64,000 nucleotides of DNA from Chrysomallon squamiferum (Eukaryota > Mollusca > Gastropoda > Neomphalida > Peltospiridae), in NCBI GenBank assembly GCA_012295275.1, contig CM022673.1, forward strand, positions 23,259,581 through 23,323,580. The letters run 5' to 3'. The position numbers were made by a program, and so were the translations under genes. The notes under the pieces are model-generated. The model did not search any database. It saw only the letters and a program-made list of their open reading frames with translations, and was not told where the DNA came from. This document shows, one piece after another, positions 42,236 to 55,755 of this stretch (position 1 is the first letter of the stretch; the number at the start of each line of letters is the position of its first letter).

Positions 42236-45200
42236 TATAATAATTATTATTATTGTAATGATGATATGCATTTTATATTTAATTTAAGACTATTGACTGT
42301 CTAGTCACAGATGGCCCTCTGGTTGTCAGTTCGTGTTGGGGAGGACAGCTGCGTGTTTGGGATTCAAACACTGGAGAATGCATTACATCTATCTGTAGGA
42401 AAAGGTTTGTGGAATATGTGTGAGTGTCCATAATTTGGCACATGTATGTTTGTTTATCATTAAATAACTTTCTTTTTATTTAAGAATAACAGACCAAAAA
42501 AAAGTAATACATATGTGATAGTTTTATCTTCAGACTGTGTTGAGCAGATGATTGTTGTGAATGACATTTTATATTTTGTGTTTATCTTTGAAGTCAGATA
42601 ACTGTTAATTTTATAATTTTTCTAAGCCTTTATTTTATTTGTGTTGTTTAATAAATGCTATTTATTTCCAGTAAGAAATATTTTATTATTCTTTTAATGT
42701 TGAGTAATTTTTAATGTTATCTAATAATATATTATTTTTATTGTTATTGTTAAAAAGTTTTCTAAACGCTATCATTTTGTTAATGTTTGCCAGATGTTAT
42801 CTATGCTATTTACTATTATTATAGTTATTATTGTTATTTTAGTATCACACCTCCACAAAGAAGAAAGCCCTGTGTTGGTAGAAATATAGAAGACAGTGAA
42901 GCAGACCTGTATGAAGAATACCATGGTGACTCCATGCATATTATCACTGACAAGCAGAAAGAGGAAACGATTGTTAAACCTAAGTCATTTTCAGTTATTA
43001 AACCAGACCTGACAAGTACCATCAACACTGATTTTTCATCGATAGAGCCTCGTTTTACGTCGTCATCGTCTCAAGATCATAATGCCTCAAGATCGGAAGG
43101 GTATGATTTTAAAGGCTGGTTTGATGGTGTATATGAAGAACATCATCGCAGTGTTGCTGCTGACAGTGGTGTTGGTGAAGAACAACATTTGTATGGTGCT
43201 GGGGACCTACAGCAGTTAGAACAACTTCAGGAAGTTCAGTCTAGAAACAGAAGCTGGAGTGCTGGTAAGTGATTCATGATAGTTTTATATACTGTGCAGG
43301 CAGTAAAGTTCATGGATAAATAAAACTGGATATTAACAAATTAACAACAAACAAATAAGTTTAAAATATTTCAACTGTGAAGTGATCCAGTCTCATTTAC
43401 ATGAACATGCCACTAAAGTCTGTAGCTGTAATTAACAATTGTGATATCTGCTGCTAGCTACATTCCTAATTTTCATTGCTATAGTTCTTTCATAAACCTG
43501 AATGTAATTTCCATATGTAAACTTATACAGTAAAACAATTTTAAGTTACATATGTCTTAATGTAACTAACAAATACTGTTTGTAATTAAATTAAAAATAA
43601 AGAATTCAATTTGCATCAGTATATTTTTTTTTGACAGATATATTTGTATAAACAGTAGAATTTGCATAAAAGTTATTATAATGCAGGAGTTTTCCAGAAG
43701 TAAGAACATTTTTCTTTCAGGTGATGCTACCAGTGACATTAATGAAGAAATGTTTGATGTATCAGCAGAAATCTGGTGTTTGGCTTGTCAAGATGGCTTA
43801 GTTGTTGCAGGCTGCAAAAATGGACACATTGAAGTAAGATTATTCAGTCAACAAAATTTTTAAAACGAAAGTAATAATAATTATTATTTGTTATAAATAT
43901 TTCACTTCAAACCTTGTGGATGTGAATTGTTATATATTTAAACTAAAATCAAATAATTAGTTTCAGTTTAAAAAAGGAATTAAAATTAAATATTTGCGAA
44001 ATAAAAGGCAAGCCTTAGGTGCACTTTTTCTGGATCCTACTACATGAATATACTTTTTCTGTAATAACTAGAATATGAATTATAAAAAAAGAACCAAGTC
44101 TCTACTAATAGCAATATAATAGTTGTTATCTGTATAAATCACAAATAGGAAGAAGATACTTTTACAGTTTAATACTCAATTATTATTCACTATTGTCAGT
44201 TCTGGGAGGCAGATACTGGAATAATGAAAGGACAGTATGACTCTGGGTCTTCCTCTGTGATGGGACTGTGTCTTATTGGAAACAGGTATGATGTTCTAAA
44301 ACTGATCTAAGTAATCCTTGATCAACAAAGATGTGTCAACTATCAAAACCAAAACATTTAACATTTCTGTCTTATTTTATTGTGATAATTTATTACTAGG
44401 AGAAACTGGTATTAAAATACAAAACATTAACATAAAATTAAATAAAATATGTTAATTTAGGTTTTTCTTTTCACAGCATAGCTAGATTTAAAATTTTTAT
44501 TTTTCCTTTAGAGTTGTTGTTGGTAGACTTGATGGGAGTTTAGATTTCCTGGAACTGGAAACATTTAGAAATCCTGTAACTCTTTCAATACCAGCAGCTG
44601 CTCCTACTCGACAAATTAAAGGTAATTATTCGTTGTTGATTTGTTCTGTTAGTAATTCAGAAATTAAATTCATAAACTAAGATTTTTTAAAAAGAAAGAA
44701 ATGGAAAACTGTCTTGAATTTAGTGGTATATGTTGTTGTTAGATGTATTGGTAGGATATGGAAAAAAAGTTGCAAACAGCATGCAGTTTATTAAAGTTGT
44801 ATTTTACTGTAACTGACATTACTGAGTTTTGCAACATTCATATCACCAGTTAAAGATGATGGATGCAGTGTTGCCTATCATGGATTTTTAAATAATTCTT
44901 TTAATACAAACAGCATTCATTTAATTTGAATAACTTTCTGTACAATCACCAGAAATTGTACTAATTGTTTTATTTAAATTTTTATATAATTTTATTTTAT
45001 TTTTTTCTATAAAAAATTAACTTTTAAATTATAATAATTCTGTGTTTATAATTACATTTTTTTAAATTTTTTTTTAGTTAATCAGAGTAGTTATATTTTA
45101 GAAAGCACAATTAAAAATATTTGGATTTTGATATTTTAAAATGTAAAATTTTCAGGCCATTCTCGCCACTACAGTCATGGTAGTAAGATAACCGGAGAGG

Positions 45201-47570
45201 TGAAGTTGTGGGATGAAGTGATTCACTGTAACTGCGTACAAAGCAGTCAGGCTCACCAGCAGCCAATTAATGTCCTCAAAACAGAGGGTGGCCGGGTTGT
45301 CTCAGCAAGCCAGGACCACACCCTGAAGGTAATGAATATAAACATTTATGAATTATAAGAATATTTGATTACACACAAGCATTTTTATATGTGTCAAACA
45401 TCATTTTGTACGAATACTTTGAGGGAAAACCTACCATTGGTGCTGTCTAGCTTGTAGCAATAATCTTTTATAGCCTTCCCACTGACTAGAAACTATATAT
45501 TAGTTTATAGTACAAATTCTGTTATAATTAGGAATATTTTAAATTTTTGTTTAGATATGTATATTGCCTTATTTCTGTTTATTTTAAAATATTTTACAAA
45601 TTAAATTAAAGAGATGTATATATTAAAATATTTAACTTTTATTGTCTTTGTTTTATGCTGGGAATTCATTTGATAAATATGTAGTCAAAACATTTTACTT
45701 GAAGAGCTAATTGTTATAGGATCAAATTCCAATGTGCATATATCTCATTCTATTGCTTTGAATCACAGGTGTTTCATGTTTGCGTTTGTTGTATGAATTA
45801 TATAATAAATCCTACACATGTTGTTATTGTTTTGTGTAGGTGTTTCGATTAGAAGACTGCTTATGTTTGTACACACTACATGGTCACTTGAGTAATGTGA
45901 CAGCTTTATGTCTTGATAAGGTATGTCCTATTAATTCTGTGTAAGTATTAAAATAATTTGATGACACAGTATCATATTCAGTAAAACATTTATCTTTCAT
46001 TTTTATAGTTGTTTACAAATCCTTTGAAGTTCTGCAGTATAATATAGTTTTGAAAAAAGTATATAATTCTGTCTTTATAGAATCTCAGTTATTGTTACAT
46101 AATTTCAATTTTAATCTGTCTGTAAATTTTAGTTGTGTAATTGTAGATTCTCCAGTGTAATATAGCTAAATTTTAATCTATATCACGTCGGTCCAACATC
46201 TGTTATTGTCTTCATATATATTATTTTAGTTTAACACAAATTAAAAAAAAATCTCTTTATGTTTGTAGAGTCTTAGTAAGCAAATTGTTACATAATTTCA
46301 GTGTCCTCCCTATGCAGCAGTCAGTGGTTCTGCTGATGGGTCAGTACGTCTGTGGGATCTTCTCACTGGTACCTGTGTGTATGACTTCAAAGGTCATGAT
46401 GGGTCAATCATCACCTTGGTAGCAACCCTCTATTACATCATAAGTCTTGGTTTAGATGACAAAGTTTGTATTTGGGAGAGAAATAGAGGACAATTATTAC
46501 ACAATCTGGAAATGGTGTGTTTTTGAGATGATTAATATATTATAAAAACTAGTGGTGTGTCTATTTTGAAAAATATGTTTAATTAATATAACAGTCTTAA
46601 AAATTATATTCATTTAGATACTGTCCTTTACAAAAAGTATTTTAAGGCACAGTTAACAACAGTTATTCTTAAACAGTAACAGAACATTTTAAGCACCAGT
46701 CAGTATTAATTTATTTTAAGGTTAAAGAAAATACTGTTCATTATTATTAACAATATTTGACAAACGTTTATCATATTTTATGAATATCATTATTTACAGT
46801 ACATTTTTAAAACTATATTTATATTTTTTTGAATACAATTTGATAAAGAAAAAAGGTGTATTTATATATACATATACATATATATTATTATTATTATTAT
46901 TTTTTATTTTTTTATTTTTCAGGAACACTGTCAGTGTTGTAGTCTATCTTTGCTTACTAACAACTTGATAGTTGCTGGAGGGCAGGTATTTTATTTTTTA
47001 CCGAAAGTTTTTTTTTTTTTTCATTCTGTTACTTTCTGTATTTTGAGTCCTCAGTTATTAAACATCAGTGTGTGCTACATTTAACAACAAAATGAAACAT
47101 TTACAGCAACACAGCTTACCTTTGAAATGAACTGAACAAAATTAATATTTTTGATTTACACATTGTGTTGGTTATTCTAGATATTTTTCAAAAAGATGCC
47201 TGTAAAATGTCTTCTTCTTAAGCAAATTGGGGCAAGAGAGTTTTTGCTTCAGTCAAATCAAAATAATTATATTTAAAGCAGATAAAATGAAAAATAACAG
47301 AAAAATCCTGTAATCTCAGTAAATAATTTTGTGGATAAAATTTTGAAATTTAGACTGAAAGACTATAATATTAATCTTTATTTTCAGGGTACTATATATC
47401 TTTGGGACTTAACAAAAGGCGAATTAGTAAGAAAGGTGAAAATCGATGATTCTGGCAAAGCAGCTTTCATCTATAATCTACAATTAGTTGGAAACATGGG
47501 TGTGGCCTGTGTATTGGGAACAGACATTAAAGTGGTTCACTTTCCTACAATACTTGAAAAAGCTGAGTAA
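34145..47570 (+). CDS. SCAP: SCAP, SREBP cleavage-activating protein (complete, 24 coding exons)
   Basis: SCAP binds SREBP in the endoplasmic reticulum, senses cholesterol and escorts SREBP to the Golgi. Exons: 34145-34257, 35158-35302, 35692-35852, 36150-36287, 36840-36919, 37100-37214, 37686-37867, 38197-38323, 38679-38791, 39247-39341, 39555-39653, 39943-40257, 40692-40990, 41311-41752, 42289-42404, 42843-43264, 43721-43833, 44200-44285, 44512-44621, 45156-45328, 45840-45920, 46302-46514, 46923-46985, 47388-47570. All introns are GT-AG, every phase matches, and the total is 3984 bases, or 1327 residues against 1279 in human. The start [20 protein letters not shown] matches the family N-terminus; an in-frame TAG lies 12 bases upstream of the ATG. 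The protein ends LEKAE, like human LEKLD. Identity is certain; individual exon edges are inferred by eye. Confidence 0.97.
42175..42257. repeat. (AAT)n array with inverted ATT end, SCAP intron 14
   Basis: About 20 AAT units followed by a short run of ATT units, so the two can pair as a hairpin. It ends about 30-50 bases before the acceptor of SCAP exon 15. Confidence 0.95.
42289..47570 (+). other. SCAP: SCAP cytosolic WD40 region (exons 15-24)
   Basis: Exons 15-24 encode residues 809-1327, the C-terminal WD40 propeller that binds the SREBP regulatory domain. Repeat ends are visible as VWD, FWE, LWD, VFR, LWD, IWE and LWD. Conserved landmarks are [11 protein letters not shown] and [14 protein letters not shown] in exon 16 (human DLTCLIDTNFS and GYDFSCLVQRVYQEE), [14 protein letters not shown] across exons 20-21, and a final strand ending [12 protein letters not shown]. 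The exon 16 insert between blades is long and rich in Ser and acidic residues, as in vertebrates. Confidence 0.92.
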
Positions 47571-49691
47571 TACCAAAATCATTGTGTAAAAACTTCAGTA
47601 TTCACTTTGCAAAATGAAACATGTTAAACTGAAGTCCAAACTTATTTATATCCACCGATATCTTATCACAAATGATCAATTTATTTATTTTTCCTTTTTT
47701 ATATGGATCATTAGTTAGATCTTCTAAGCAATAATGTCTGAACTACAGCAATTTGGATAATGTAATATGAATTTCTATTTTAATTATATATTTTTTATTT
47801 AATATAAAATATCCTTGAAAACGTTTTCTTCACAATGATTTAAATAAAAAATGTATTTGGCTTTTGGAGACAGTTTATGATTTTAAAAATTTATTTTTGA
47901 ATGAATTATGAATTATGCTTTCTCTTATGCTGGAATAAAAACAATTGGTTTAATATATATTGACTAAACTATTCTGGTTTTGCTATCATGAAATCTAATT
48001 TACTGTGGATAAAGTTTACATATTTACTAAGCGATATTTATTATTTTCACTATATGAAAGCACATTGTTATTTTAATTTAATAATATTAACTATACCAGC
48101 AATTTGGTGAAGAACATGTTTTAAATGTATCTGTTATAGGATTAAAATTGTTGACATTTGTTAAGTTTTAATTTATTTATGAATTTTAATCTGACTTGTT
48201 ATGTTGCATTTGAATATATCTGCTACAAATATATTTTCCTACTGTTTCCATAAAATTAATAGTTTTTAATATATAGTCAATAGTTATTTGCTAATCATGA
48301 AAAGATCTCTGAGAAAAAAAAAAAACGTGAAAAGAGAAATAATGCTGTTTTAGATTTTTGTTTGTTCTTTTATGGTAAAGGTGAATAATAACAAATCAAT
48401 TAAATAGATTAATTATTATATTTGTGATGTCATTAAATCAATGCATTATTTTAAATAATAAGAATACATACTTACCACTTATATAGTATTGTTGCTCTTA
48501 ATTTTGATCAGAGGAAAATTAAGCTAGAACAAAATTTATTAAAATATGATATTTATAACTACTTAAAAAACTTAATGTATCTGAATGATTATTCAACTTT
48601 AAAATGAATAATTGCATTTTCTCTATATTTTTTAAATGTTGTGTTAAAATATTTTAACAACTATTTTATTTTTTTTATTTTAGCCCTTGAAGCTGATAGT
48701 TGTTGCTTTATGTTCTGTTTTTTTATTTTATTGTGTTGATACAAGTATGTATTATTTAAATGGTATTTTTTAGACACAAATCTCATAAAAAATATTCCGG
48801 TTATTGGTTTTACCGAGTGAGATTTTTATTTATTTATTTTTATTGCAAAGTTCATCATTTCCTGGAAAATTGTTTTTAAAACATATTTTCAGTTCAGAAA
48901 TTAAAAATAAAATATGTCAGTCTGTTTATTGGTGAACAAAGAAATGTGCATATAGTCAATCATTTCGTAGTTAAAATATAAATATATAATTTTAATTTTC
49001 CATTTAAGTTCCTAATAATTATTGTTTTAAAACAATATATTTGAAATGTTAAATATTAATATATATGCATCTTTCATGTTAGTTTGGACATTAAACATGT
49101 TTCTGTGCATCAACATATTTTTTTATATATACTGTTTCTATTACCTTTAATAACAATATATAAAAAATAAATTATTTCTGAAGTATTACTGTTCCTGTTT
49201 TTATTGTTTATTAGTTTTAAGAAGCCAAATGATTCATTAATATAGAATGAAATGAATATAGATTTTTCTAATAAATATTAATTTAAAAAAGTGACTTCAT
49301 CCTTTTATTTTTAAAATACTAATACTAACAAAAACATTCTTGGAAGAAAATATATTTTATTTTGAAGTGTGAAACAGGTTTAGAAAATGTATTATTAATT
49401 TAAGAACCCTAAGGAAGAAAATGGTATATAAAAACAATACATTTTGCTTATAATTACTGACTTTAAATATAAATAAACAATACTTATCAACCATATTTTA
49501 TGAGATACCTATATTTATCAATGAATATTGCTCAATGAAAATAAATCATTTTATTTAATTTACAATGATGTAAATTAATATTCTAACAAAAATGTGAATT
49601 CCTATTAGGTTTAAGTCTACCATCAAAACAATTACTTGTCACACTCTGGTATGGTGATGTGAAAATCTATACTGAAAGAATGCTGATAAGT
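47571..49691. other. Convergent 3' ends of SCAP and the ZCWPW1-like gene
   Basis: This is a tail-to-tail spacer of 2.1 kb that is extremely AT-rich and has no coding content. AATAAA signals follow SCAP at 47843-47848 and 47934-47939. On the minus strand, AATAAA lies at 49550-49555, about 140 bases after the ZCWPW1-like stop codon. Confidence 0.6.
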
Positions 49692-52600
49692 CTATAAGCA
49701 TTCTATTTGTTCATAAAGTTCTTTCTGTAGAGCTTGCATCTCGTAAAGAAACTTGTCCTGATTACTATCAAAGCTGAATATGGATGCATCAGGAACCTCA
49801 GCTTCTGGATCTATAATGTGATATAAAAATAAATGAGTAAATAAGTTATGTTTTTTTTCTTCTGAGAGTCCCTGGTTAGCAGAATCATAATTAAATTTAT
49901 TTTCTTTTCTTTCACACTTCATCAGTGGTGATGCCTCTATCATCCAGTGAAACTTTATCGATGCATTAAAAAATTATATTATATTTCTGTATCAAAGTTT
50001 TCCTTCCTTCTAATATATTTTTATATTTCATTAAATAAAGAATAAATCTCCTAATCTAACTTTTATAAATAAAACTAAAGGAATTTTATTTCTCATGTGA
50101 CTCTTTGTTTAAATTTTGTTATTTTTGTGCTGCTACACAATGTAATTTTGCAGACACAAAAGAAGCTTGCTTTAAATAAATACTATTTTAATTTCCAATA
50201 TAGATCAAAATACAAGTTAATGTGCACAAAGGAAACTATATGTAAATGAAGTATTTACCCTGATGACAAGGTATGTCAAACTCAGATAGAGCATCAGCTT
50301 CTACAATATTTGTCTCTGGTTTAAATACAGGAGACTCATCACAGAATGTTATGTCAATTCCCAGCCTGCTCTGACTAACTGCCACATCTGTTTCGAAACA
50401 GCATAGATTTCCCTGCTGTTCAAGATTGCCTAACATTTCCATAAGGTCAACAGAATTTTCTGATTCAACTGAAAGTATAATTTAGTTTTCAGCTCAAAGT
50501 GTAAGCCATTTTTAACCATTTTTATCAGTAAAAAAATAGTAAACAATATAATAATAAACACCAAATAAACATCAGAAGTTTTTGCTCCCCTGAGCAGTTA
50601 ATCATTACCCCAGATTTATGCTATTTGAAATTAAAATAATTTTAAAAAGTGATATATCAACCAATACACTGCTATTATTTTGAAAATATCAAATTATGAA
50701 CAAATATTTGGTAACTAGAATATAAATTAAATTCATACCGTCATAAAAACTATTTCCATGGTCATCATTTGTCTGAACATGGCTGTCTTTTGGCTGTGTT
50801 TTTAAATCATTTAAGGTTTGGTTTTTAATTCTGTTTTCTTTTGGTTTGGTTCCATTTAAATATTTACTAAAGTCTTTTCCCTTAACATAAAGTTCATATG
50901 GATATAAATTTCTGGAAAAAAAAAAAAAAACCCAACAAAAACTTATTATTAAATAAAAATGAAAATTAAATATTCAAATCAATTTATTTTTCTTTATTTC
51001 TTTGTTTTTAATTTTTCATATTATCTTTATGCATGCACAGTAAAAGGTATAAAAGAAATCAAAATATGTTCTGTTTTAACAGAAACATAAAAGCCTGTTT
51101 CAGCTTCTGATGTTATGAAATGTCACATTAATTTGAACATTACTTGACACATATTTTATTACCTTTAAATAAAAAAATACAAAAGAGAACAATTTCTCCC
51201 ATATAATATCAACAAATTTTAGAAGTTTATGACAACCAAATAAACATACTTTTTATAATAATTTTTGGCTATGCTACCATAAGAACTTCGTTGACTTGTA
51301 TTAAGACTGTCCACATCAGCTACTTCTCGATATACTGAAGTCCAAGAACGATTTAAACAAACCTTGAAAATAATACATTTATAGTTTTAATTATTTTTAG
51401 TATATTATTATCATTACAAATTCCATTTCTAATTTCTCATTAAGATAATTAATATAAATGTCAGTATAAATGTAGCAACTGCAAATTACATTGCAGTGCT
51501 GAAAGGATTTTCAAACTAATTTCAAATAACATCTGTGCAAAACAATATATTTTAAAAATTATTATTTTAACTGCTTCTTAAAACAAATACAAAGCTGTTA
51601 AGGACATTTTTATCAAAAGTGTTTATTTTAAATTTCAGTGTATGAAATAACACTACAGTAAAGAGTAAAATGTATTAAGCCACTAGCATTCTTATGAAAA
51701 GAAGACTTTAACCCCAACCCTAATTACATCCAAAACCAATATGCAGATGTCCATTAATCTCTGAGCAAGCTGCAAAACCATAATGAAACAAGAAAAATAG
51801 TGATAAAATAATGAAGTGAAACTACAACCTCTTTATAACCACCTCTTTCATGGACAGCCAGGAACAGCTGAAATAATGTTATAGGAGTTTTGTGCCATAC
51901 AGGTGATTTGTATACCCTGACATTATTTCGTGTCATGAAGCGATAAACATCATGTTCAAAGGCTCGTTCATTGCGTTTATACATCTATAAAAGGTAAGAT
52001 GAATACAGTCCAAATTCTGGACATATGTATAGGTATAAATCTAATTGTTTAATACATTATAATTAGATGCTACTGCAAAATTATAACCAAATTTAAAATA
52101 TTATTTTCCAGTCTTTACAATCATCAATAAACTATTTGAAACATTTTTGTTTTAAATAAAAAAACTGATAAAACATTTTATTTAAGAATTTAAAATACCA
52201 CTATACACCTGTTTTCATATAAGTTTTTTTTACAAATTTACACCTATATAATCTTAAATTAATTCTCTTTAAGTATTATGTATGCTTAGAAGAATTATTC
52301 TAACATTGCTACTTATGCATATTTAAAAAACTTATATGAAAACAAACACCATTAACAGATTAAATATGCAACTTGCCTCAACATCTAGAACAAACTTTTC
52401 TTCCTTAGAATGATCAACAAGTGAATTTGATGAGAAATCCAGCTGCACATTATAACCATCAGCATCATTAAAATTTAATTTCTGTATTTTAGTTTTATCA
52501 CTTTCAGGGGAATAATTATGTTTATATCTTGTACTAATCTTATTTCTCTGATGTTGTTTTACATCAATATTTACATGTCCTTTATCAAATTTTTCACCAA

Positions 52601-55600
52601 AAATGTTTGCCTGAGAAATAGTAGTTGATTTGGATCTTGAAGAATGGAAATTTAAATCAAATGAGTCATCGTCTAAATACCCTGTGAAAAAAAAAGAAAC
52701 AGAAAATAAAATTAAAATATAAAGTTTAATACAAATTTAAACAAAAATCAATTGTATAGAGATATGAATGTAGAATTTAGTTTTGTTTACAAACCAATTG
52801 CTAGCTAAACATATACTATGTTTATAAGGAAAGTTTTATCATTGTCAAGACATTTTTGTTTTTTATTATTTGCTTTCTCTTACACATAGTTGGACATATT
52901 TATTAATACAATTTATTTTCTTTACTTTGCATATTTTTCATATAGCAACAAAAAATTATTACTCAAACTTCTACCGTTATTTGTAATTTTCTTGCAAAAT
53001 ATTTCATTTTTATCTTTATAAATAAATTCACATCTTTTCAGTCTTTCTGACAAAGACATAAGCTGAAGATGTTTGGCCTCCTCCATGGCATATTGCACAG
53101 ATTTTCTTTTAAATGTCTGTTTTTCTATTTTAGGCTTTGCCTTTGGTGCTTTTTTCTGTGAACATGATCTCTTCTTTTGCTGAAAAATGTCATGAATTAA
53201 ATCTAATTTCTAACAGATTATATAACATAAATCTTTTGCTGCATACTGACATCTCTAACACTTTTTTCTACCATTAAGTGATTTAACAACATCTTTATTC
53301 TGCTTCATACCAATGAGTCTAGTGATAAGCAGTTTTAAGAATGAAATCAGAAGTAATAGAAATAATAATTATATATCATAATGATCTTTAATGGCACTAT
53401 AAGTATTAACTATAAATATTACATGGTGAAATTTTATAGTATCTATGAAGAGAAACTTGTGTTTTTGATAATTAACCTGAAAATGAGTGTCTTGTTTAAT
53501 TTTTTCATTCTCTAACACTGCCTTTCCAAATTTTTCCACTGATGAAGCTTTAACCCAACCACGGGTATGAGGCTTTCCCAAGAACTCAACATGATAAAAA
53601 TGGGGTTCATCTGGATCAGAATATGTCACAAATACATTTTCATCAGGATCTCGAGTTATCAATGCTGGCCACCTAAAATACGGTTAATAAAAAATAAAAA
53701 TTCTTATCAATTATTAAGAAATAATAACAACAGACAGCATTCGCATGATAAAAATTGGTTCTCTAAATTTTAAATTGTATTATTAAAATAAATATGAAGT
53801 CAGATTAGGACAACCTTATTCAAGTGCCTCTATTAGTGAAATCTTATATATGAAAAGGTGTTTTGGTGCATTAAAAAATTATGCTTTCTTTCTGTAATAA
53901 AGTTTTCTTTCCTGCTTTTAAAATATTTTGTGTCTCATTAAATAAAGAATGAATCTTCTCTCATTTTGGATAAATAAAAGTATAACTAAACAATTTTAGA
54001 AAGAAGACAAATATTAATATTAAAGTTTAAAATATTTTATCTGAATTTTGAAGGACTGGATTATTAAAATGTATTATATATTTGATGATTCCAATGAAAT
54101 TAAAAGAAGGGATATTATATCTTTATGTTTTATCACTTAAAGGTTTGCTGCAGTAAGTTTATAAACTAAAAATATAATTGAATTAAATCCACTACATTTG
54201 CAGTTTTATATAACATAATTAGTTAAATTTAACTAATTTATTCATTTGAGATGAAGCAGATGAATTAATATACTAATATCTACTTGCAATATCCTGAGTA
54301 CTTAGCCAACACTAGAGTTCCTTCCTTGAAAACAGACTTTATGTAAACCAACCCAACTTTCCTTGCAGTTTTATCATACCAGTGTGTATTTTCTTCTGGC
54401 ACATCACATGATCTGAAATTCTCATCCTTGTTCATAAAACAAAACCACTTTGTTTCTTCTGTTACACCTTTTACTTCTGATTCAGTGACTCTTCTCCATT
54501 TCATGCAGTCTTCATTATCACACTGTATCCACTGTGCTGACTCTATCTAAATGCAAAATAGAGCAATTTATATGAAAAAGCCTATTTCTAGATTAGAAAC
54601 ATTAGCAATTACAAGAAGGCAATAAGATTCTTAACAATTTTTTGGTTTCACCTCTTAATTTAAAAATGAAAATATATACGATCTTCAAAGCATTATATAT
54701 TATAATATCATAACATTTTCGTAAATATAATATTCTTAATATATACATTTTGCAATAACTGTAAAGGATACTGTTAATATTTATTATTATAGAAGCAGAC
54801 AAAAACCATAAACACATTGGTTAAAAACTTCACACACACACAATAAAAAAATAGAAAAATGAACAATTAAATAACAATAATTAAGTCTTCATTATTGCAC
54901 TTCTTTTTTATGAAGCAACCAATTAAATTTGCAAAAGCTGTACAGTCTATATCTACCTTCTTTCTCCATTCAACTACTGAACTCTTTGTTGAACAACTTG
55001 AAGATGAATTTGATGTCACTGATATTTGTTTGTTTGTTTTCAAACTTTCCAGTTGAGACTTTGTAAGACTGTCAAGAGACAGCTCTGCAGATGGATTTTC
55101 TATCACTGTAATGAATAAAAGTGAACTGTTCGATTTTCTTTCTAAAATAAATTTCTAATCATGTAATATTATATTGTTATGGTCAGTGATGAGCAAAGAC
55201 AAATCTTAAATGAGCCAAATTTCCATATAATATTATATTATAAATTTATAAATTGAAAATAACCCCAAAATATAATTTTGATGTGACAGTTCTTTGTTAT
55301 TATATTTTTATATTACTGCTTTTGAGTCTAGTATCACTTTAAGTTGTGAGGGGGAACAGGAAAGATACTCAGCAATGAATGAGATATAACCCTCCCCCCA
55401 CCCCAAAAAAAACCAGTAACAAGTAATAATAATAAAAACAGAGAGAGTGATAATTATTTTTGGATTTTACTCTTTTCCGTTTGTAATAAATTGTATGGTG
55501 AAATGCTCAATGTAATTCATAAATTTGAAAACTGTTTAGTTACTACTACTTTATTTTCTTTGAATTAATATTTCTATTTTTTAACTAATTATAAAATCAT

Positions 55601-55755
55601 AACAATGAACATCAGTTATCTTCAATTAATTTCAAAATCACTTCCAAATAAATGTATAACGTATATAATCAGTGAAGTCATGTTAGATATTTGTACTTAC
55701 ATAATCTTTTTAAACCTCTGGTTATTATTGATCTCTTGAGATTGTTGTTTATCAT
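49692..55755 (-). CDS. ZCWPW1: ZCWPW1-like histone reader with CW, PWWP and ARID domains (complete, 11 exons)
   Basis: In vertebrates ZCWPW1 reads histone H3 carrying both K4me3 and K36me3, and acts in meiotic break repair downstream of PRDM9. Exons (minus strand): 55755-55701, 55105-54957, 54546-54284, 53672-53477, 53179-52975, 52681-52377, 51984-51829, 51362-51250, 50911-50739, 50468-50259, 49810-49692. All phases match and the total is 1944 bases, or 647 residues. The CW domain (about 72-120) starts QWIQCDNEDCMKW and has zinc cysteines at 77, 82, 104 and 115. The PWWP domain (about 138-221) has YCKWPALI in place of PWWP. SVQYAMEEAKHLQLMSLSER (exon 5) matches the vertebrate segment after PWWP. 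An ARID domain follows at about 397-490. The protein ends KELYEQIECL. The ATG at 55755 is the first after an in-frame TAA; a further upstream exon cannot be excluded. Confidence 0.88.
50739..51984 (-). other. ZCWPW1: ARID DNA-binding domain of the ZCWPW1-like protein (exons 7-9)
   Basis: Three exons together encode a full ARID: FEHDVYRFMTRNNVRV, then KTPITLFQLFLAVHERGGYK, EVCLNRSWTSVYREV, and SYGSIAKNYYKKNLYPYE. The helix order and the GGY, W and YYxKxLxPYE landmarks are those of ARID/BRIGHT domains, which bind DNA. The domain lies in the same continuous reading frame as CW and PWWP. I know of no ARID in mammalian ZCWPW1. Confidence 0.85.
54284..54546 (-). other. ZCWPW1: CW zinc finger and start of the PWWP domain (exon 3)
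   Basis: Residues 69-155 plus two bases. The four zinc-binding cysteines and tryptophans W74 and W85 of the H3K4me3-binding cage are present, along with the CW ending RSCDVPEE. The PWWP domain begins GTLVLAKYSGYC and continues in exon 4 (53477-53672), which encodes KWPALITRDPDENVFVTYSD and the strand FYHVEFLG. Confidence 0.9.
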
